A stretch of DNA of 64,000 nt, taken from positions 1 through 64,000 of the forward strand of contig JABSQH010000005.1 of NCBI GenBank assembly GCA_013213745.1, given 5' to 3'. The first letter of the stretch is position 1, and each line of letters opens with the position of its first letter. The position numbers were made by a program, and so were the translations under genes. The notes under the pieces are model-generated. The model was not told the origin of the DNA. It saw only the letters and a list, made by a program, of their open reading frames with translations, and ran no database searches. Source of the DNA: Ilumatobacteraceae bacterium. GTDB taxonomy: Bacteria; Actinomycetota; Acidimicrobiia; Acidimicrobiales; Ilumatobacteraceae. This document shows, in pieces, positions 12,662-21,722 of the stretch.

Positions 12662-12671
12662 TCGGAGCCGC

Positions 12672-12677
12672 AACGTA
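12672..12677 (-). promoter_or_regulatory. Candidate -10 box for the pyrR operon
   Basis: TACGTT on the minus strand lies where transcription would begin near 12665, just before the first paired base of the PyrR hairpin. The -35 region (GGCGTGG area) is weak. The resulting leader would be about 50 bases. Confidence 0.35.
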
Positions 12678-12702
12678 GCACGCCACGCCGCAGCGGGCGC
12701 GG

Positions 12703-14319
12703 CTAGCGCGGCACGGGTTCGATGTCGGGGCCACCCGGTGGTAGCGGAGCTGACCGGTCGCGTTCGTAGAGCACCCAAAAGTCGTTGCCGGTGACCTGCT
12801 CGAACGCAGAGGACACGGCGGCCCAGTCGGCGATCAGCTGCTCGTCTCGATTCACCGGGAGCACGACGTAGTCGACACCCTCGGCGCGGTTGCCCAGGCG
12901 GGAGTTCTCCCAGGAGATGTCCGGGCCGTACAACACGACGCGGAACGGGACCGGGAACTGATACACCTCGTCGCGGTAGGCCACATGCGGGGTGATCCGG
13001 TAGTGCGCGGCGATGCTGGCGTCGTCGGGAATTCCGGCGATGATCTCGCGCGCCGACTCGGCAAACTCGGAGTTCGGGTCAGGAATCCACCCCGGATTCT
13101 GCGACCACGGCGTCGGTGCCCAGACGTACGCAGTGGACAGCGACGCAGCCGCCAAGACCACGACGGCGATCGAGCGGACCGGAAGGTACAGCCCGCCTGA
13201 CGTCCAGCGATCACGCAGTGCGCCGATGGCGTACATCGTCCCGATCGCCAGGGCGGGTACGGCAATGAGGCTGTAGTGGTACTCGACCTGGTACTGGTAC
13301 CAGTAGGTGCTCAAGACGTTGGTGAACAGCACCACGCCGCTGATCAGCGCGACGTCAGGCAGGCGGGCGAAGAGGACCGCAAACGGGGCCGTCATCTGCC
13401 AGAGGTACCAGGGCCGCCCGTCGCTACGCAGATGATCGACGACGTCGGTGGGGTTGGTCACCGCCGTGTCGACCAACCCACCGGGTCCGCCGAACGGGAT
13501 GCGCCAGGTGTTGCGCGTCGGCACCCCGATCAGGCTGCGCATCACGAGGAACATCGCCACCGCCACGAACCACACGGCACCGAGGACCGTGATCAGGCCG
13601 ATGCGCCAGCTCCGTCGAAGCGCGACCCAGATGCCGAGCGGCACGATCACGAGCGCGACGTCTTCTTTGACCATCAGGGACAACACCACCGCAACCGCGT
13701 ACAGCCTCCACTTCCGCTCGAGTGCGGCATAGATCGCGAAGCCGACGGTGACGCCGAGGAACGAGTCCGGATGGAAGTTCTCGAGGTTGGTCCAACCGAC
13801 GGCTGGGTGCAGCAGATAGGCGCCGGCACCGACAAGCGCCATCCACTCGGCGCCCAGGCGCTTGCGCCCGTAGAGGAACACCGGCACGGCGCCGAGCGCG
13901 ATGGCAAACGACTGAGAAAAGAACATGATCCATGCGCCGGGGGCGATCCAGTACAGCGGCACGAGGAACAGCAGGATGAACGAGGTGTGGTCGCCGAACA
14001 GGTTGCGGCCCATGAGGGTGACGAAGGGCGCCTCACCCCTCGACAGAAGCCACATGCCCTGGTCGTACAAGGCCGAGTCGTACGACGCAGTGCCCAGCGC
14101 GTGGTGGATGTCGAGGCTGCGGGAGGTGAAGTAGATCGTGTACAGCACGATCGCCGTCCCGAGTACGGCTTCACCCCACGTCGGCGGGCGCAGCCGTCGG
14201 CGCCACCACTCCACTGGCGCTCCGGTGTCGACATCGGTGTCCGTAGCGACCGCACCCTCGACCGCATCGCTGGTCGGCTGCGCCTCGGGCGCGTCGTCGA
14301 GCACCGACGAATCCGTCAT
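12703..14319 (-). CDS. DUF2079 family polytopic membrane protein
   Basis: The function is not known. The 538-residue product has about 45 soluble N-terminal residues, then roughly ten hydrophobic segments between residues 48 and 400 and a soluble C-terminal domain. DUF2079 features are visible: YDSALYDQGMWLLSRGEAP and LFGDHTSFILLFLVPLYW in the first loop, LENFHPDSF, and KEDVALVIVPLG. The architecture resembles membrane glycosyltransferases of the GT-C type, but no catalytic residue can be assigned here. It sits between nusB (6 bases away) and pyrR and interrupts an otherwise housekeeping series. Confidence 0.8.
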   Translation of the reverse strand: MTDSSVLDDAPEAQPTSDAVEGAVATDTDVDTGAPVEWWRRRLRPPTWGEAVLGTAIVLYTIYFTSRSLDIHHALGTASYDSALYDQGMWLLSRGEAPFVTLMGRNLFGDHTSFILLFLVPLYWIAPGAWIMFFSQSFAIALGAVPVFLYGRKRLGAEWMALVGAGAYLLHPAVGWTNLENFHPDSFLGVTVGFAIYAALERKWRLYAVAVVLSLMVKEDVALVIVPLGIWVALRRSWRIGLITVLGAVWFVAVAMFLVMRSLIGVPTRNTWRIPFGGPGGLVDTAVTNPTDVVDHLRSDGRPWYLWQMTAPFAVLFARLPDVALISGVVLFTNVLSTYWYQYQVEYHYSLIAVPALAIGTMYAIGALRDRWTSGGLYLPVRSIAVVVLAAASLSTAYVWAPTPWSQNPGWIPDPNSEFAESAREIIAGIPDDASIAAHYRITPHVAYRDEVYQFPVPFRVVLYGPDISWENSRLGNRAEGVDYVVLPVNRDEQLIADWAAVSSAFEQVTGNDFWVLYERDRSAPLPPGGPDIEPVPR

Positions 14320-14325
14320 CGACGC

Positions 14326-14733
14326 CTATGTTCGCAAATCTTCGACCAACGCCGACAGCAGGCCGTTGACGAACCGGCCACTGTCATCGGTAGAGAACCG
14401 CTTGGCCAGCTCCACCGCCTCGTCGAGCACCACCGCAACGGGCACATCGGGTCGCTCGGCGAGTTCGAATGCGGCAAGACGTAACACGTTGCGGTCGATC
14501 ACCGGCATCCGTTCCAGTGTCCAGCCTTTCGACTTCGCAGCGATCGCATCGTCGAGCCGCCGGTGATGCTCAGCAACGCCGGCGACCAACATCGTGGTCA
14601 GTTCATCGGGCTCGAGGACCTGCAGCTCGAGCGCATCGATGGGGTCGATGCCCTTGGCATGGGCCTCGTACAGCAGATACAGCGCCCGCTCGCGTGCGTC
14701 GGAGCGCTCGTCGGGGCGCGGCAAGTCAGGCAT
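14326..14733 (-). CDS. nusB: Transcription antitermination factor NusB
   Basis: NusB with NusE binds boxA RNA and promotes antitermination of rRNA operons. The 135-residue product is the usual length and has SDARERALYLLYEAHAKG, MPVIDRNVLRLAAFEL and the C-terminal DEAVELAKRFSTDDSGRFVNGLL signature. It begins 8 bases after efp ends, the conserved bacterial order efp-nusB. Confidence 0.95.
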   Translation of the reverse strand: MPDLPRPDERSDARERALYLLYEAHAKGIDPIDALELQVLEPDELTTMLVAGVAEHHRRLDDAIAAKSKGWTLERMPVIDRNVLRLAAFELAERPDVPVAVVLDEAVELAKRFSTDDSGRFVNGLLSALVEDLRT

Positions 14734-14741
14734 CGACCGAG

Positions 14742-15308
14742 TCAGACGCGCGTGACGTAGTCGCCGGTGCGCGTGTCGACCTTCACGGTGTCACCGACTT
14801 CCACGAACAGCGGGACCTGGACGACCTTGCCGGTCACCAGCGTGGCTGGTTTGCGCGCTCCCGAAACGCGGTCGCCCTGCACGCCGGGTTCGGTGTCGGC
14901 GATGTCCAGCTCGACCGAGGCCGGGATCTCCACGCCGATGATCTCGTTGTCGTGCATGGCGATCTGCGCAGTCATCTGCTCGACGAGATAATCCGCAGCA
15001 TCGGCGAGCGTTGTTCGGGGCACCGTCATCTGGTCGTAGGTCGTCGTGTTCATGAACACGTAGTCGTCGTCGCCGTCTTTGTACAGGAACTGCATGTCCT
15101 GACGGTCGACGATGGCCTGCTCGACCTTGATCCCGGCATTGAAAGTGCGATCGATCACGGCTCCCGTGCGAACGTTGCGAATCTTGGTGCGCACGAACGC
15201 GCCACCCTTGCCTGGCTTCACGTGTTGGAACTCGACGACTTGGAACAGACCGGTGTCGAGGTTGAGGGTGATTCCGTTCTTCAGGTCGTTCACCGAGATC
15301 TGGGGCAT
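14742..15308 (-). CDS. efp: Translation elongation factor P
   Basis: EF-P relieves ribosomes stalled at proline runs. The 188-residue product has three beta domains. The tip loop [10 protein letters not shown] places Lys34 where other bacteria carry a modification, and the C-terminal domain has [22 protein letters not shown]. No modification enzyme (epmA, earP or similar) is in the window. The ATG at 15308 has AAGGAA nine bases upstream, so the longer open frame reaching 15449 is rejected. An M24 proline peptidase lies directly upstream, a common pairing. Confidence 0.95.
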   Translation of the reverse strand: MPQISVNDLKNGITLNLDTGLFQVVEFQHVKPGKGGAFVRTKIRNVRTGAVIDRTFNAGIKVEQAIVDRQDMQFLYKDGDDDYVFMNTTTYDQMTVPRTTLADAADYLVEQMTAQIAMHDNEIIGVEIPASVELDIADTEPGVQGDRVSGARKPATLVTGKVVQVPLFVEVGDTVKVDTRTGDYVTRV

Positions 15309-15348
15309 CGGGGGTTCCTTGTCGTCGTCGTTTCGTCGCGGTTGAGGG

Positions 15349-16467
15349 TCAGCCGTCGAAAGGCTGCTTTGGGTGGTGGGTGAGCACCCGTGGACCAGCG
15401 GCGGTGACATGGACGAGGTCCTCGATACGCATCCCGCCGAAGCCGCCACGATAGAGCCCAGGCTCGACGGTCACGACGTTGTCGACGGCGAGCACCTCGT
15501 CGGAGGCCTGCGAGGGGAACGGGTGCTCGTGGATCACCAATCCGACACCGTGTCCCGTGCCGTGCAGGTACCAATCGCCATATCCGGCGTCGACGAACAG
15601 GTCGCGACACGCGGCATCGACCACGCTGGCGGGCACCCCGGGTCCGACCGCATCGACGCCGGCGCGTTGGGCCGCATCGATCAGGGCGTAGATCTCGCGC
15701 TGTTCGGTGCTCGGCTCTCCGATCACGTAGGAGCGCGTCATGTCGGAGTGATATCCCTCGACGAGCGCGCCCACGTCGATCACCACGGTGTCGCCTTCGA
15801 CGATCGTCCTTCGACCGACCTCGTGGTGCGGACGTGCGGCGTGTTCTGGCCCGCTGGCGACGATCGTGTCGTAGCTGCGGTCGTCGGCGCCGTGGCGCCG
15901 CATCCGGTACTCCAACTCGTCACGCACGTCCGCCTCGGTGACGGGCACGTCCATCGTTGCCCGCAGTAGGGGTTCGACCTCGGCCAGCGCCGCATCGGCG
16001 GCACCGGCGGCAGCACCGATTCGCTCGAGTTCGGCACCGTCTTTGACCTGCCGCAGTTGCGCGACCAACGATTCGGTCGGCTCAAGCTCGATCTCACTGG
16101 CCAGCAACCGCCACCGCGCATGGACCGTTGTCGCCGGGTCGAGGGCGACTCGAGCCGCTGCGCTCATCGATTCGATGAGGCGGTCGTGCAGGCGGGAACG
16201 GTCGGTCTCGGCGATCACGGTGGCGCCCGACGATGCCGTTTCATCGATCGCCCGATCGCGATACCGGCCATCGGTGCCGACGACGAGCCCGTCGGCGCTG
16301 ACCACCGCCCATCCGTTCGATCCGGTGAACCCGGTGAGCCACCGGACGTCGACGAGGTCGAGGAGGAGCAACGTGTCACAGCCGTTGCGGAGCGGGAGGC
16401 GATTCCGCAGCGTCGCGACCCTGCGGGCGTGGTCGATCGGAGTGAAACCGGACGAACGATCGGTCAT
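15349..16467 (-). CDS. M24 family Xaa-Pro peptidase
   Basis: This is probably a cytosolic proline dipeptidase or Xaa-Pro aminopeptidase. The 372-residue product has an N-terminal creatinase-like domain (to about 130) and a pita-bread catalytic domain. All five metal ligands are visible: two Asp in [19 protein letters not shown], His in [10 protein letters not shown], Glu in VTVEPGLY and Glu in GMRIEDLV. Its start overlaps the aroB stop by four bases. Whether the true substrate is a dipeptide or a longer peptide cannot be told from sequence. Confidence 0.9.
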   Translation of the reverse strand: MTDRSSGFTPIDHARRVATLRNRLPLRNGCDTLLLLDLVDVRWLTGFTGSNGWAVVSADGLVVGTDGRYRDRAIDETASSGATVIAETDRSRLHDRLIESMSAAARVALDPATTVHARWRLLASEIELEPTESLVAQLRQVKDGAELERIGAAAGAADAALAEVEPLLRATMDVPVTEADVRDELEYRMRRHGADDRSYDTIVASGPEHAARPHHEVGRRTIVEGDTVVIDVGALVEGYHSDMTRSYVIGEPSTEQREIYALIDAAQRAGVDAVGPGVPASVVDAACRDLFVDAGYGDWYLHGTGHGVGLVIHEHPFPSQASDEVLAVDNVVTVEPGLYRGGFGGMRIEDLVHVTAAGPRVLTHHPKQPFDG

Positions 16468-17495
16468 CGCGCCAAAGCTCGGTCGAGCACGGTGCGCACC
16501 GCCGCCTCCGGCACGTCGCCGACAACCTCCAGCCCGTCGTCACCGTCGAGCACGAACGTCATCGACGTCAGGGCCTTCTTGTCGCGACCCATCACGTCGA
16601 ACAACTGGTCGGCGCGGAGCCCGGCTGGCAGGACATGGTCGAGTCCGTACGCCTCGACCACCACGCGATGGTGATCGTCGACGCGCGCCTGGTCGATACG
16701 ACCCAACTCAGCGGCGAGTTCGGCCTCGAACAACAGCCCGATCGCCACAGCCTCGCCGTGCGCGATGCGATGCTCCGTGGCGATTTCCAGCGCGTGGGCA
16801 AAGGTGTGGCCATAGTTGAGCAGGGCTCGTCGACCGCTCTCGCGTTCGTCGCTGGCGACGACCTCAGCTTTGATCTCGACGCACCGTGCGATGCGTTCGT
16901 CGAGATCGAGCGCCAACAGGTCATCGCCGGTGAGGAAGTGATACTTGGCCATCTCTCCCAGCCCGCACCTCCACTCGCGGTCCGGCAACGTGTCGAGCGC
17001 GTCGAGATCGCAAATCACGCCACTTGGCTGCCAAAACGTTCCAACGAGGTTCTTCCCCTGCGGCAGGTTGACGCCGGTCTTGCCGCCGATCGCTGCGTCG
17101 ACCATCGCCAACACGGTCGTGGCGACGTGTACGACCGCAGTACCGCGATGCCAGCACGCAGCGGCAAAGCCGGCAACGTCGGTGACCATCCCACCGCCGA
17201 GGGAGACGACCACGTCGTTGCGGGTGAGGCCGACCTCGGCGAATGCCGACGAGAGGTCACCGATCGTGGCCAGCGACTTGGCCGGCTCGCCTTGGCCGAT
17301 GGTCCGCACGACAACGTCGAGTCCGGCGGCACCCAACACATCGGTGACCTCGCTCGCGAGCGGAACCCGGTCTTGGGTGACGATCACGGCGCGGCGCGCC
17401 GTCGACGGCAACACGTCGCCGAGTTCGCCCACTGCGCCACGTCCGATCACGACTGGATACGAACGATCGTCGAGCGGCACGGCTACGCGCAGCAT
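16464..17495 (-). CDS. aroB: 3-dehydroquinate synthase
   Basis: AroB converts DAHP to 3-dehydroquinate with NAD and a metal ion. The 343-residue product has the NAD-binding SLGGGMVTDVAGFAAAC, PTTVLAMVDAAIGGKTGVN-like VATTVLAMVDAAIGGKTG, the metal ligand in GLGEMAKYH and NYGHTFAHALE. Its start lies inside the 3' end of aroK (13-base overlap). Confidence 0.96.
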   Translation of the reverse strand: MLRVAVPLDDRSYPVVIGRGAVGELGDVLPSTARRAVIVTQDRVPLASEVTDVLGAAGLDVVVRTIGQGEPAKSLATIGDLSSAFAEVGLTRNDVVVSLGGGMVTDVAGFAAACWHRGTAVVHVATTVLAMVDAAIGGKTGVNLPQGKNLVGTFWQPSGVICDLDALDTLPDREWRCGLGEMAKYHFLTGDDLLALDLDERIARCVEIKAEVVASDERESGRRALLNYGHTFAHALEIATEHRIAHGEAVAIGLLFEAELAAELGRIDQARVDDHHRVVVEAYGLDHVLPAGLRADQLFDVMGRDKKALTSMTFVLDGDDGLEVVGDVPEAAVRTVLDRALAR

Positions 17496-18013
17496 CGCAT
17501 CACCGCCTGGACGACATCGTTCGGACTCCGCGAGACGACCGACACGATCCCGTCGGCGACCTCCCGGTAGAGCGGATTGCGTACGGCGTCGAGACGCTCG
17601 AGCGCAGCGCGCGGATCGTCGTCGAGCAAGGGGCGATGAGCGCCATTGACGACACGCTGGGTGAGCACGTCGACAGAAGCACTGAGCCAGACGACGTAAC
17701 TGGCATCGTCGGTCAACGCGGTTCGGTTCTCCGCGCGCACCACGACACCACCGGCTGCGGCGATCACCGCCGGCGCCGACCGAGCCAATCCCGCCAGGAG
17801 GGCCTCGGTCTCCAAGCGACGAAACGCATCCTCGCCATCTGTCTCGAAGATCTCGCGCACCGTTCGACCCGTACGTTCCTCGATCATGCGATCGCTGTCG
17901 ATCAGCTCCCGGTCGAGGCGTTTGGCGAGCAGCCGCCCGACCGTCGACTTGCCGACCCCCATCATACCGACCAGCACCACGTGGCGCCCGTCGATGCAGG
18001 TGGTATCGGTCAT
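17483..18013 (-). CDS. aroK: Shikimate kinase
   Basis: AroK phosphorylates shikimate. The 176-residue product has the P-loop GMMGVGKST at 16-24, the shikimate-binding [34 protein letters not shown]-like [13 protein letters not shown], and the lid region [16 protein letters not shown]. It overlaps aroC by four bases and aroB by 13. Confidence 0.96.
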   Translation of the reverse strand: MTDTTCIDGRHVVLVGMMGVGKSTVGRLLAKRLDRELIDSDRMIEERTGRTVREIFETDGEDAFRRLETEALLAGLARSAPAVIAAAGGVVVRAENRTALTDDASYVVWLSASVDVLTQRVVNGAHRPLLDDDPRAALERLDAVRNPLYREVADGIVSVVSRSPNDVVQAVMRCCA

Positions 18014-19188
18014 CGCCCGCCGTCGATCAGCGTCGCCTCGAAGTTGCTGGCATTGCGCTGGAACTCAGCAACCGAGTCGCCACCGAACTTGCGTTGCGCC
18101 TCAGCCGCGACGACGAGGGCGACCATGGTCTCCGCGACCACGCCCATCGCCGGAACTGCGGTGACATCGGTCCGCTCCTTGAACGAAACAGCCGACTCCT
18201 TGGTCGCCGTGTCGACGGTCTCCAAGGTCGGCCGATTGAGCGTCGCCAACGGCTTCATTGCGGCGCGCACGACGAGCAACTCACCCGTGGTCATCCCACC
18301 CTCGGTACCGCCTGCGAGCGTGCTGCGCCGACGGTACCGCTCGGTTTCAGTGTCCCAATGAATGGCGTCGTGGGCGACGCTCCCCAGCCGGCCGGCAACG
18401 TCGAATCCGTCGCCGATCTCCACGCCCTTCACCGCCTGGATACTCATCACCGCTTGGGTCAAGAGAGCGTCGATCTTGCGGTCCCAGTGCACATGGCTGC
18501 CCAGGCCGACGGGGATGCCGAACCCGAGCACCTCGACGACACCTCCGAGGGAGTCTCCCTCTTTGGCGGCGTCTTTGATCGCAGCAACCATCGCGTCGGC
18601 GGCGGCGATGTCGAAACAGCGCACCGGGTTCTCGTCGACGCGGTCGAGTTCGTCGGGCGTCGGGCGGGCTGTTTCCGGATCGACGCGTGCGGCTCCCATC
18701 TGGATGACATGCGAGATGATCTCGATGTCGATCGTGCGCAGCAGCGCTTTGGCGAGCGCACCTGCCGCGACACGAGCAGCGGTTTCGCGCGCGCTGGCCC
18801 GCTCGAGCACGTCGCGGGCGTCGGTGAAGCCGTACTTCTGCATGCCCGCCAAGTCGGCATGGCCGGGTCGGACCTGGGTGAGCGCCGCAGCGGTTGCGCC
18901 CGGCGCCGGATCCATCTCAGCGTGCCACTTGTCGCTGCGGAACCACTCGGTGTTCTTGATCTCGATGGCCACCGGCGAACCGAGCGTGCGGCCGTGGCGG
19001 ACGCCACCGATCAGCGCGAGCTCGTCGACCTCGAAGCGCTGTCGCGGACCCCGTCCGTAGCCGAGCCGGCGGCGGCCCATCTCGGCCTGGATCTCCTCGA
19101 GGGTGATGTGCAGGCCGGCGGGCAGACCTTCGACGATGACGACCAGCGCCTGTCCGTGGGACTCACCGGCGGTGAGAAATCGGAGCAT
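18010..19188 (-). CDS. aroC: Chorismate synthase
   Basis: AroC makes chorismate from EPSP using reduced FMN. The 392-residue product begins [20 protein letters not shown], followed by [32 protein letters not shown] and [21 protein letters not shown], all family signatures. The aroE-aroC-aroK-aroB order with short overlaps implies one transcript. The missing steps (aroD/Q, aroA, aroG) lie elsewhere. Confidence 0.97.
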   Translation of the reverse strand: MLRFLTAGESHGQALVVIVEGLPAGLHITLEEIQAEMGRRRLGYGRGPRQRFEVDELALIGGVRHGRTLGSPVAIEIKNTEWFRSDKWHAEMDPAPGATAAALTQVRPGHADLAGMQKYGFTDARDVLERASARETAARVAAGALAKALLRTIDIEIISHVIQMGAARVDPETARPTPDELDRVDENPVRCFDIAAADAMVAAIKDAAKEGDSLGGVVEVLGFGIPVGLGSHVHWDRKIDALLTQAVMSIQAVKGVEIGDGFDVAGRLGSVAHDAIHWDTETERYRRRSTLAGGTEGGMTTGELLVVRAAMKPLATLNRPTLETVDTATKESAVSFKERTDVTAVPAMGVVAETMVALVVAAEAQRKFGGDSVAEFQRNASNFEATLIDGGR

Positions 19189-19197
19189 CGTCGCAGG

Positions 19198-20064
19198 CTA
19201 CCGGCCGCCGCCGTTGCGCTCTCGGGCGGCCAACTCCGCTTCGGCGGCGGAACGCATCGGTGCGATGTCCGGACGACGGCCGAGCCACCGCTCCTGCTGG
19301 AGCGCAGCCTGATGGACGAGCATCCCCAACCCGTCGACCGTTCGTGCGCCAATGGCTGCCGCTGCCCTTAGCCAGGCGGTCTGCAACGGGTGGTAGATCA
19401 GATCGACCACCACCTGGTCGGCTCGCAACAAGTCAGCACGACACGGCAGGTCGTCGGCGCCAGCATCGTCGGGATCGACGCCCATGCCGACGCTGGTGGC
19501 GTTGATCACGATGTCGGCACGACTGATGTCGCTGACGATGCCCACCGATGCGCTTGCCGCCAGCGTCGCCGCCTGCTCCGCGCGGTCGACCGTGCGGTTG
19601 AGCACCGTGATGTCGGGCGCACCTGCACGGCCGAATGCATCGATCACCGAACGAGCGGCACCGCCAGCGCCGATGATCGCCACCCGACAGCTGTCGAGTT
19701 CGATGCCTGCCTCGGCGAGCGAGGCAAGGAGTCCCGCGCCATCGGTACTCGATCCGACCAGCTGATCCCCGTCCCAACTCACCGTGTTGACCGAGTTGAG
19801 CGCACGCGCCGCCGGTTCGAGTATGTCGACGGCGCCGGCGACGGCCGACTTGTGCGGCATCGTCACCGAGAGTCCGGCGATGCCCAACGTGCGCATCGCC
19901 GCCAACGCATCGCCGGCAGCTCCATCGGGCACGTCAAAGGCGACGTACGACCAGTCGACGCCGAGCGATGCGAAACCGGCTCGGTGAATCGCCGGCGACA
20001 AGCTGTGCGCGACCGGCGATCCGATCACGGCGGCGAGCTTGCCGGCGGGCCGCTGTGCGTTCAC
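19198..20064 (-). CDS. aroE: Shikimate dehydrogenase
   Basis: AroE reduces 3-dehydroshikimate with NADPH. The 288-residue product has the substrate motif SPVAHSLSPAIHR, the catalytic lysine region SVTMPHKSAV, NSVNTV, the nucleotide-binding GAGGAARSVIDAF and GLGMLVHQAALQ. The GTG at 20064 forms a GTGA overlap with the mltG stop; the open frame runs further upstream but only as a shadow within mltG. Confidence 0.95.
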   Translation of the reverse strand: MNAQRPAGKLAAVIGSPVAHSLSPAIHRAGFASLGVDWSYVAFDVPDGAAGDALAAMRTLGIAGLSVTMPHKSAVAGAVDILEPAARALNSVNTVSWDGDQLVGSSTDGAGLLASLAEAGIELDSCRVAIIGAGGAARSVIDAFGRAGAPDITVLNRTVDRAEQAATLAASASVGIVSDISRADIVINATSVGMGVDPDDAGADDLPCRADLLRADQVVVDLIYHPLQTAWLRAAAAIGARTVDGLGMLVHQAALQQERWLGRRPDIAPMRSAAEAELAARERNGGGR

Positions 20065-21299
20065 AGCAAGCCGGCAGCCGCAGCTGCGTTGACGTTGGCC
20101 TGGTGCTGCTCGGCGGTCGCCGCGAAGGCGTGACCGCCGTCCTCGTCGGCGAGCACGTAGTAGAAGTAGAAACACTCCGAGGGGTTGGGCAAGCCGACGC
20201 ACAGTGGATCACCAGGTGCCGGATTCGGAGCCGGGTTCAACGCCGCCCGAATCGACGCCCGGCCGGGATTGGCGATCGGCGTCGCCGGCAGATCGGTCCT
20301 GAGGTACGTGTTCCACGGCGAGGGGATCTGGCGCAGCTCGCTGAACGGCATCTCTGGGTCGAGACCGAGCTGTTGGCCGCCGTACAGGACCGCCGCGTCG
20401 ATCTGCAACGGGAACGGATTGTCCGGGTTGAGTGTGCTGGAGAACAGGCGGTTGTGGATGACTCGTGAGATCTTCGCTCGGTCTTCAGGAATTTTCGCCT
20501 CGCGCTCGATCATCGATGCGATGATCAAGATCTCGTACGGCGTACGACCCAACGCGGCGGACCGGTTGACGATGTCCTCCTGGTTCCCGACTCGCTCCAT
20601 GAGCCCGATCAGTCGCTCGATGACCTGGCCCTCGCTCTCGGCGTTCGACACCTGGTAGGTGTCGGGAAACAGCAGTCCTTCGAGGCTGTTGACCCCCGGC
20701 GGCTGCCATACCGAGCGAATCGAACCGTCGGTGGCCGCAGTGAGGAAGTCCTCAGCACTCATCCGATCGACGGTGCCGCCGAGACGTTCGGCCATTCGGG
20801 CCACCGTGAATCCTTCGGGGAACGTCACCTTGGAGTACGTCTGTCCAGGCGGTGTGCGCAACACCCCAAGCACGTTGCCCATGTGATCGTTTGGGCGCAA
20901 CTCGTAGTAGCCCGGTGTGATCTCGAGGCCGCCGTCACGTTCGACGTACCACTCGAACACCCCGGCATCGGACACCACACCCACAGCTTCCAGACGTGCG
21001 GCGATGGTTTCCAGGTCGTCGCTCTCGTCGACGGTGAAGCTCTGAATCTCGCCGGGTGCACCTTCGGGATTGATCTTGCCGAGATACCACCAACCGACCG
21101 CACCGGCGATCAGGATGCCGACGATGACCAGGACCATCGCGAGATACACGATCCACTTGATCGGACGCGTCTGCCGGCGGAGGCGTTCGACCTGGCCCGT
21201 GGCATCGGCGTCATCCCACGGATCGGTCGGCCAATCGAGTGCGGGGCGCTCGTCGGGGTCGACTTGCGCCTCGGGGAGCAACGGGTCGAGCTGCTTCAC
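20061..21299 (-). CDS. mltG: Endolytic peptidoglycan transglycosylase MltG
   Basis: MltG is an inner-membrane lytic transglycosylase that cleaves nascent glycan strands. The 412-residue product has about 48 cytoplasmic residues, one membrane helix near 49-72 and an extracellular YceG domain. This has a LysM-like part (SFTVDESDDLETIAARLEAV) and the catalytic glutamate in IIASMIEREAK. It ends IANPGRASIRAALNPA, a conserved YceG segment. It overlaps ruvX upstream (ATGA) and aroE downstream. Confidence 0.95.
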   Translation of the reverse strand: MKQLDPLLPEAQVDPDERPALDWPTDPWDDADATGQVERLRRQTRPIKWIVYLAMVLVIVGILIAGAVGWWYLGKINPEGAPGEIQSFTVDESDDLETIAARLEAVGVVSDAGVFEWYVERDGGLEITPGYYELRPNDHMGNVLGVLRTPPGQTYSKVTFPEGFTVARMAERLGGTVDRMSAEDFLTAATDGSIRSVWQPPGVNSLEGLLFPDTYQVSNAESEGQVIERLIGLMERVGNQEDIVNRSAALGRTPYEILIIASMIEREAKIPEDRAKISRVIHNRLFSSTLNPDNPFPLQIDAAVLYGGQQLGLDPEMPFSELRQIPSPWNTYLRTDLPATPIANPGRASIRAALNPAPNPAPGDPLCVGLPNPSECFYFYYVLADEDGGHAFAATAEQHQANVNAAAAAGLL

Positions 21300-21718
21300 G
21301 ACGTACTCCGGCGGTGATCGAGCCAGGCTTGGAGCATGATCGCCGCGGCGGTCTTGTCGACGACGGAGCGTTGCCGGCGGGCATCGAGACCCAGCTCACG
21401 CAGGTCGCGCTCGGCGGTTGCCGTGGTGAACCGCTCGTCGTACATCTCCACCGGCACGGCGACCACGCTACTCAGCTGGTCGGCCTCTTTCGTGGCGGCG
21501 CGCGCGGCGGGGCCGAGTGTGCCGTCGAGCGACAGCGGGAGGCCGACGACCACGACCTCGGCCTCCTCGTCGACGACGATGCGGGCAATCGTGGTGTGGT
21601 CGTGACGGCGACTCTTCGAGCGGTGCACTGTGGTCAGCGGCGACGCCAACGACCCCGACAGATCACTCACCGCCACCCCGATCCGCCTACTGCCCAGATC
21701 GAGCCCTAGAGCGCGCAC
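21296..21718 (-). CDS. ruvX: Putative pre-16S rRNA nuclease YqgF/RuvX
   Basis: This RNase H-fold nuclease family processes the 5' end of 16S rRNA. The 140-residue product starts with GTG at 21718 (VRALGLDLGSRRIGVAVSD), giving the canonical first strand with its acidic residue. VVVGLPLSLDGTLGP and the C-terminal VDKTAAAIMLQAWLD are typical. The start lies 4 bases after the alaS stop; the longer open frame upstream overlaps alaS and is rejected. alaS-ruvX-mltG-aroE is the conserved actinobacterial order. Confidence 0.93.
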   Translation of the reverse strand: MRALGLDLGSRRIGVAVSDLSGSLASPLTTVHRSKSRRHDHTTIARIVVDEEAEVVVVGLPLSLDGTLGPAARAATKEADQLSSVVAVPVEMYDERFTTATAERDLRELGLDARRQRSVVDKTAAAIMLQAWLDHRRSTS

Positions 21719-21722
21719 GAAC

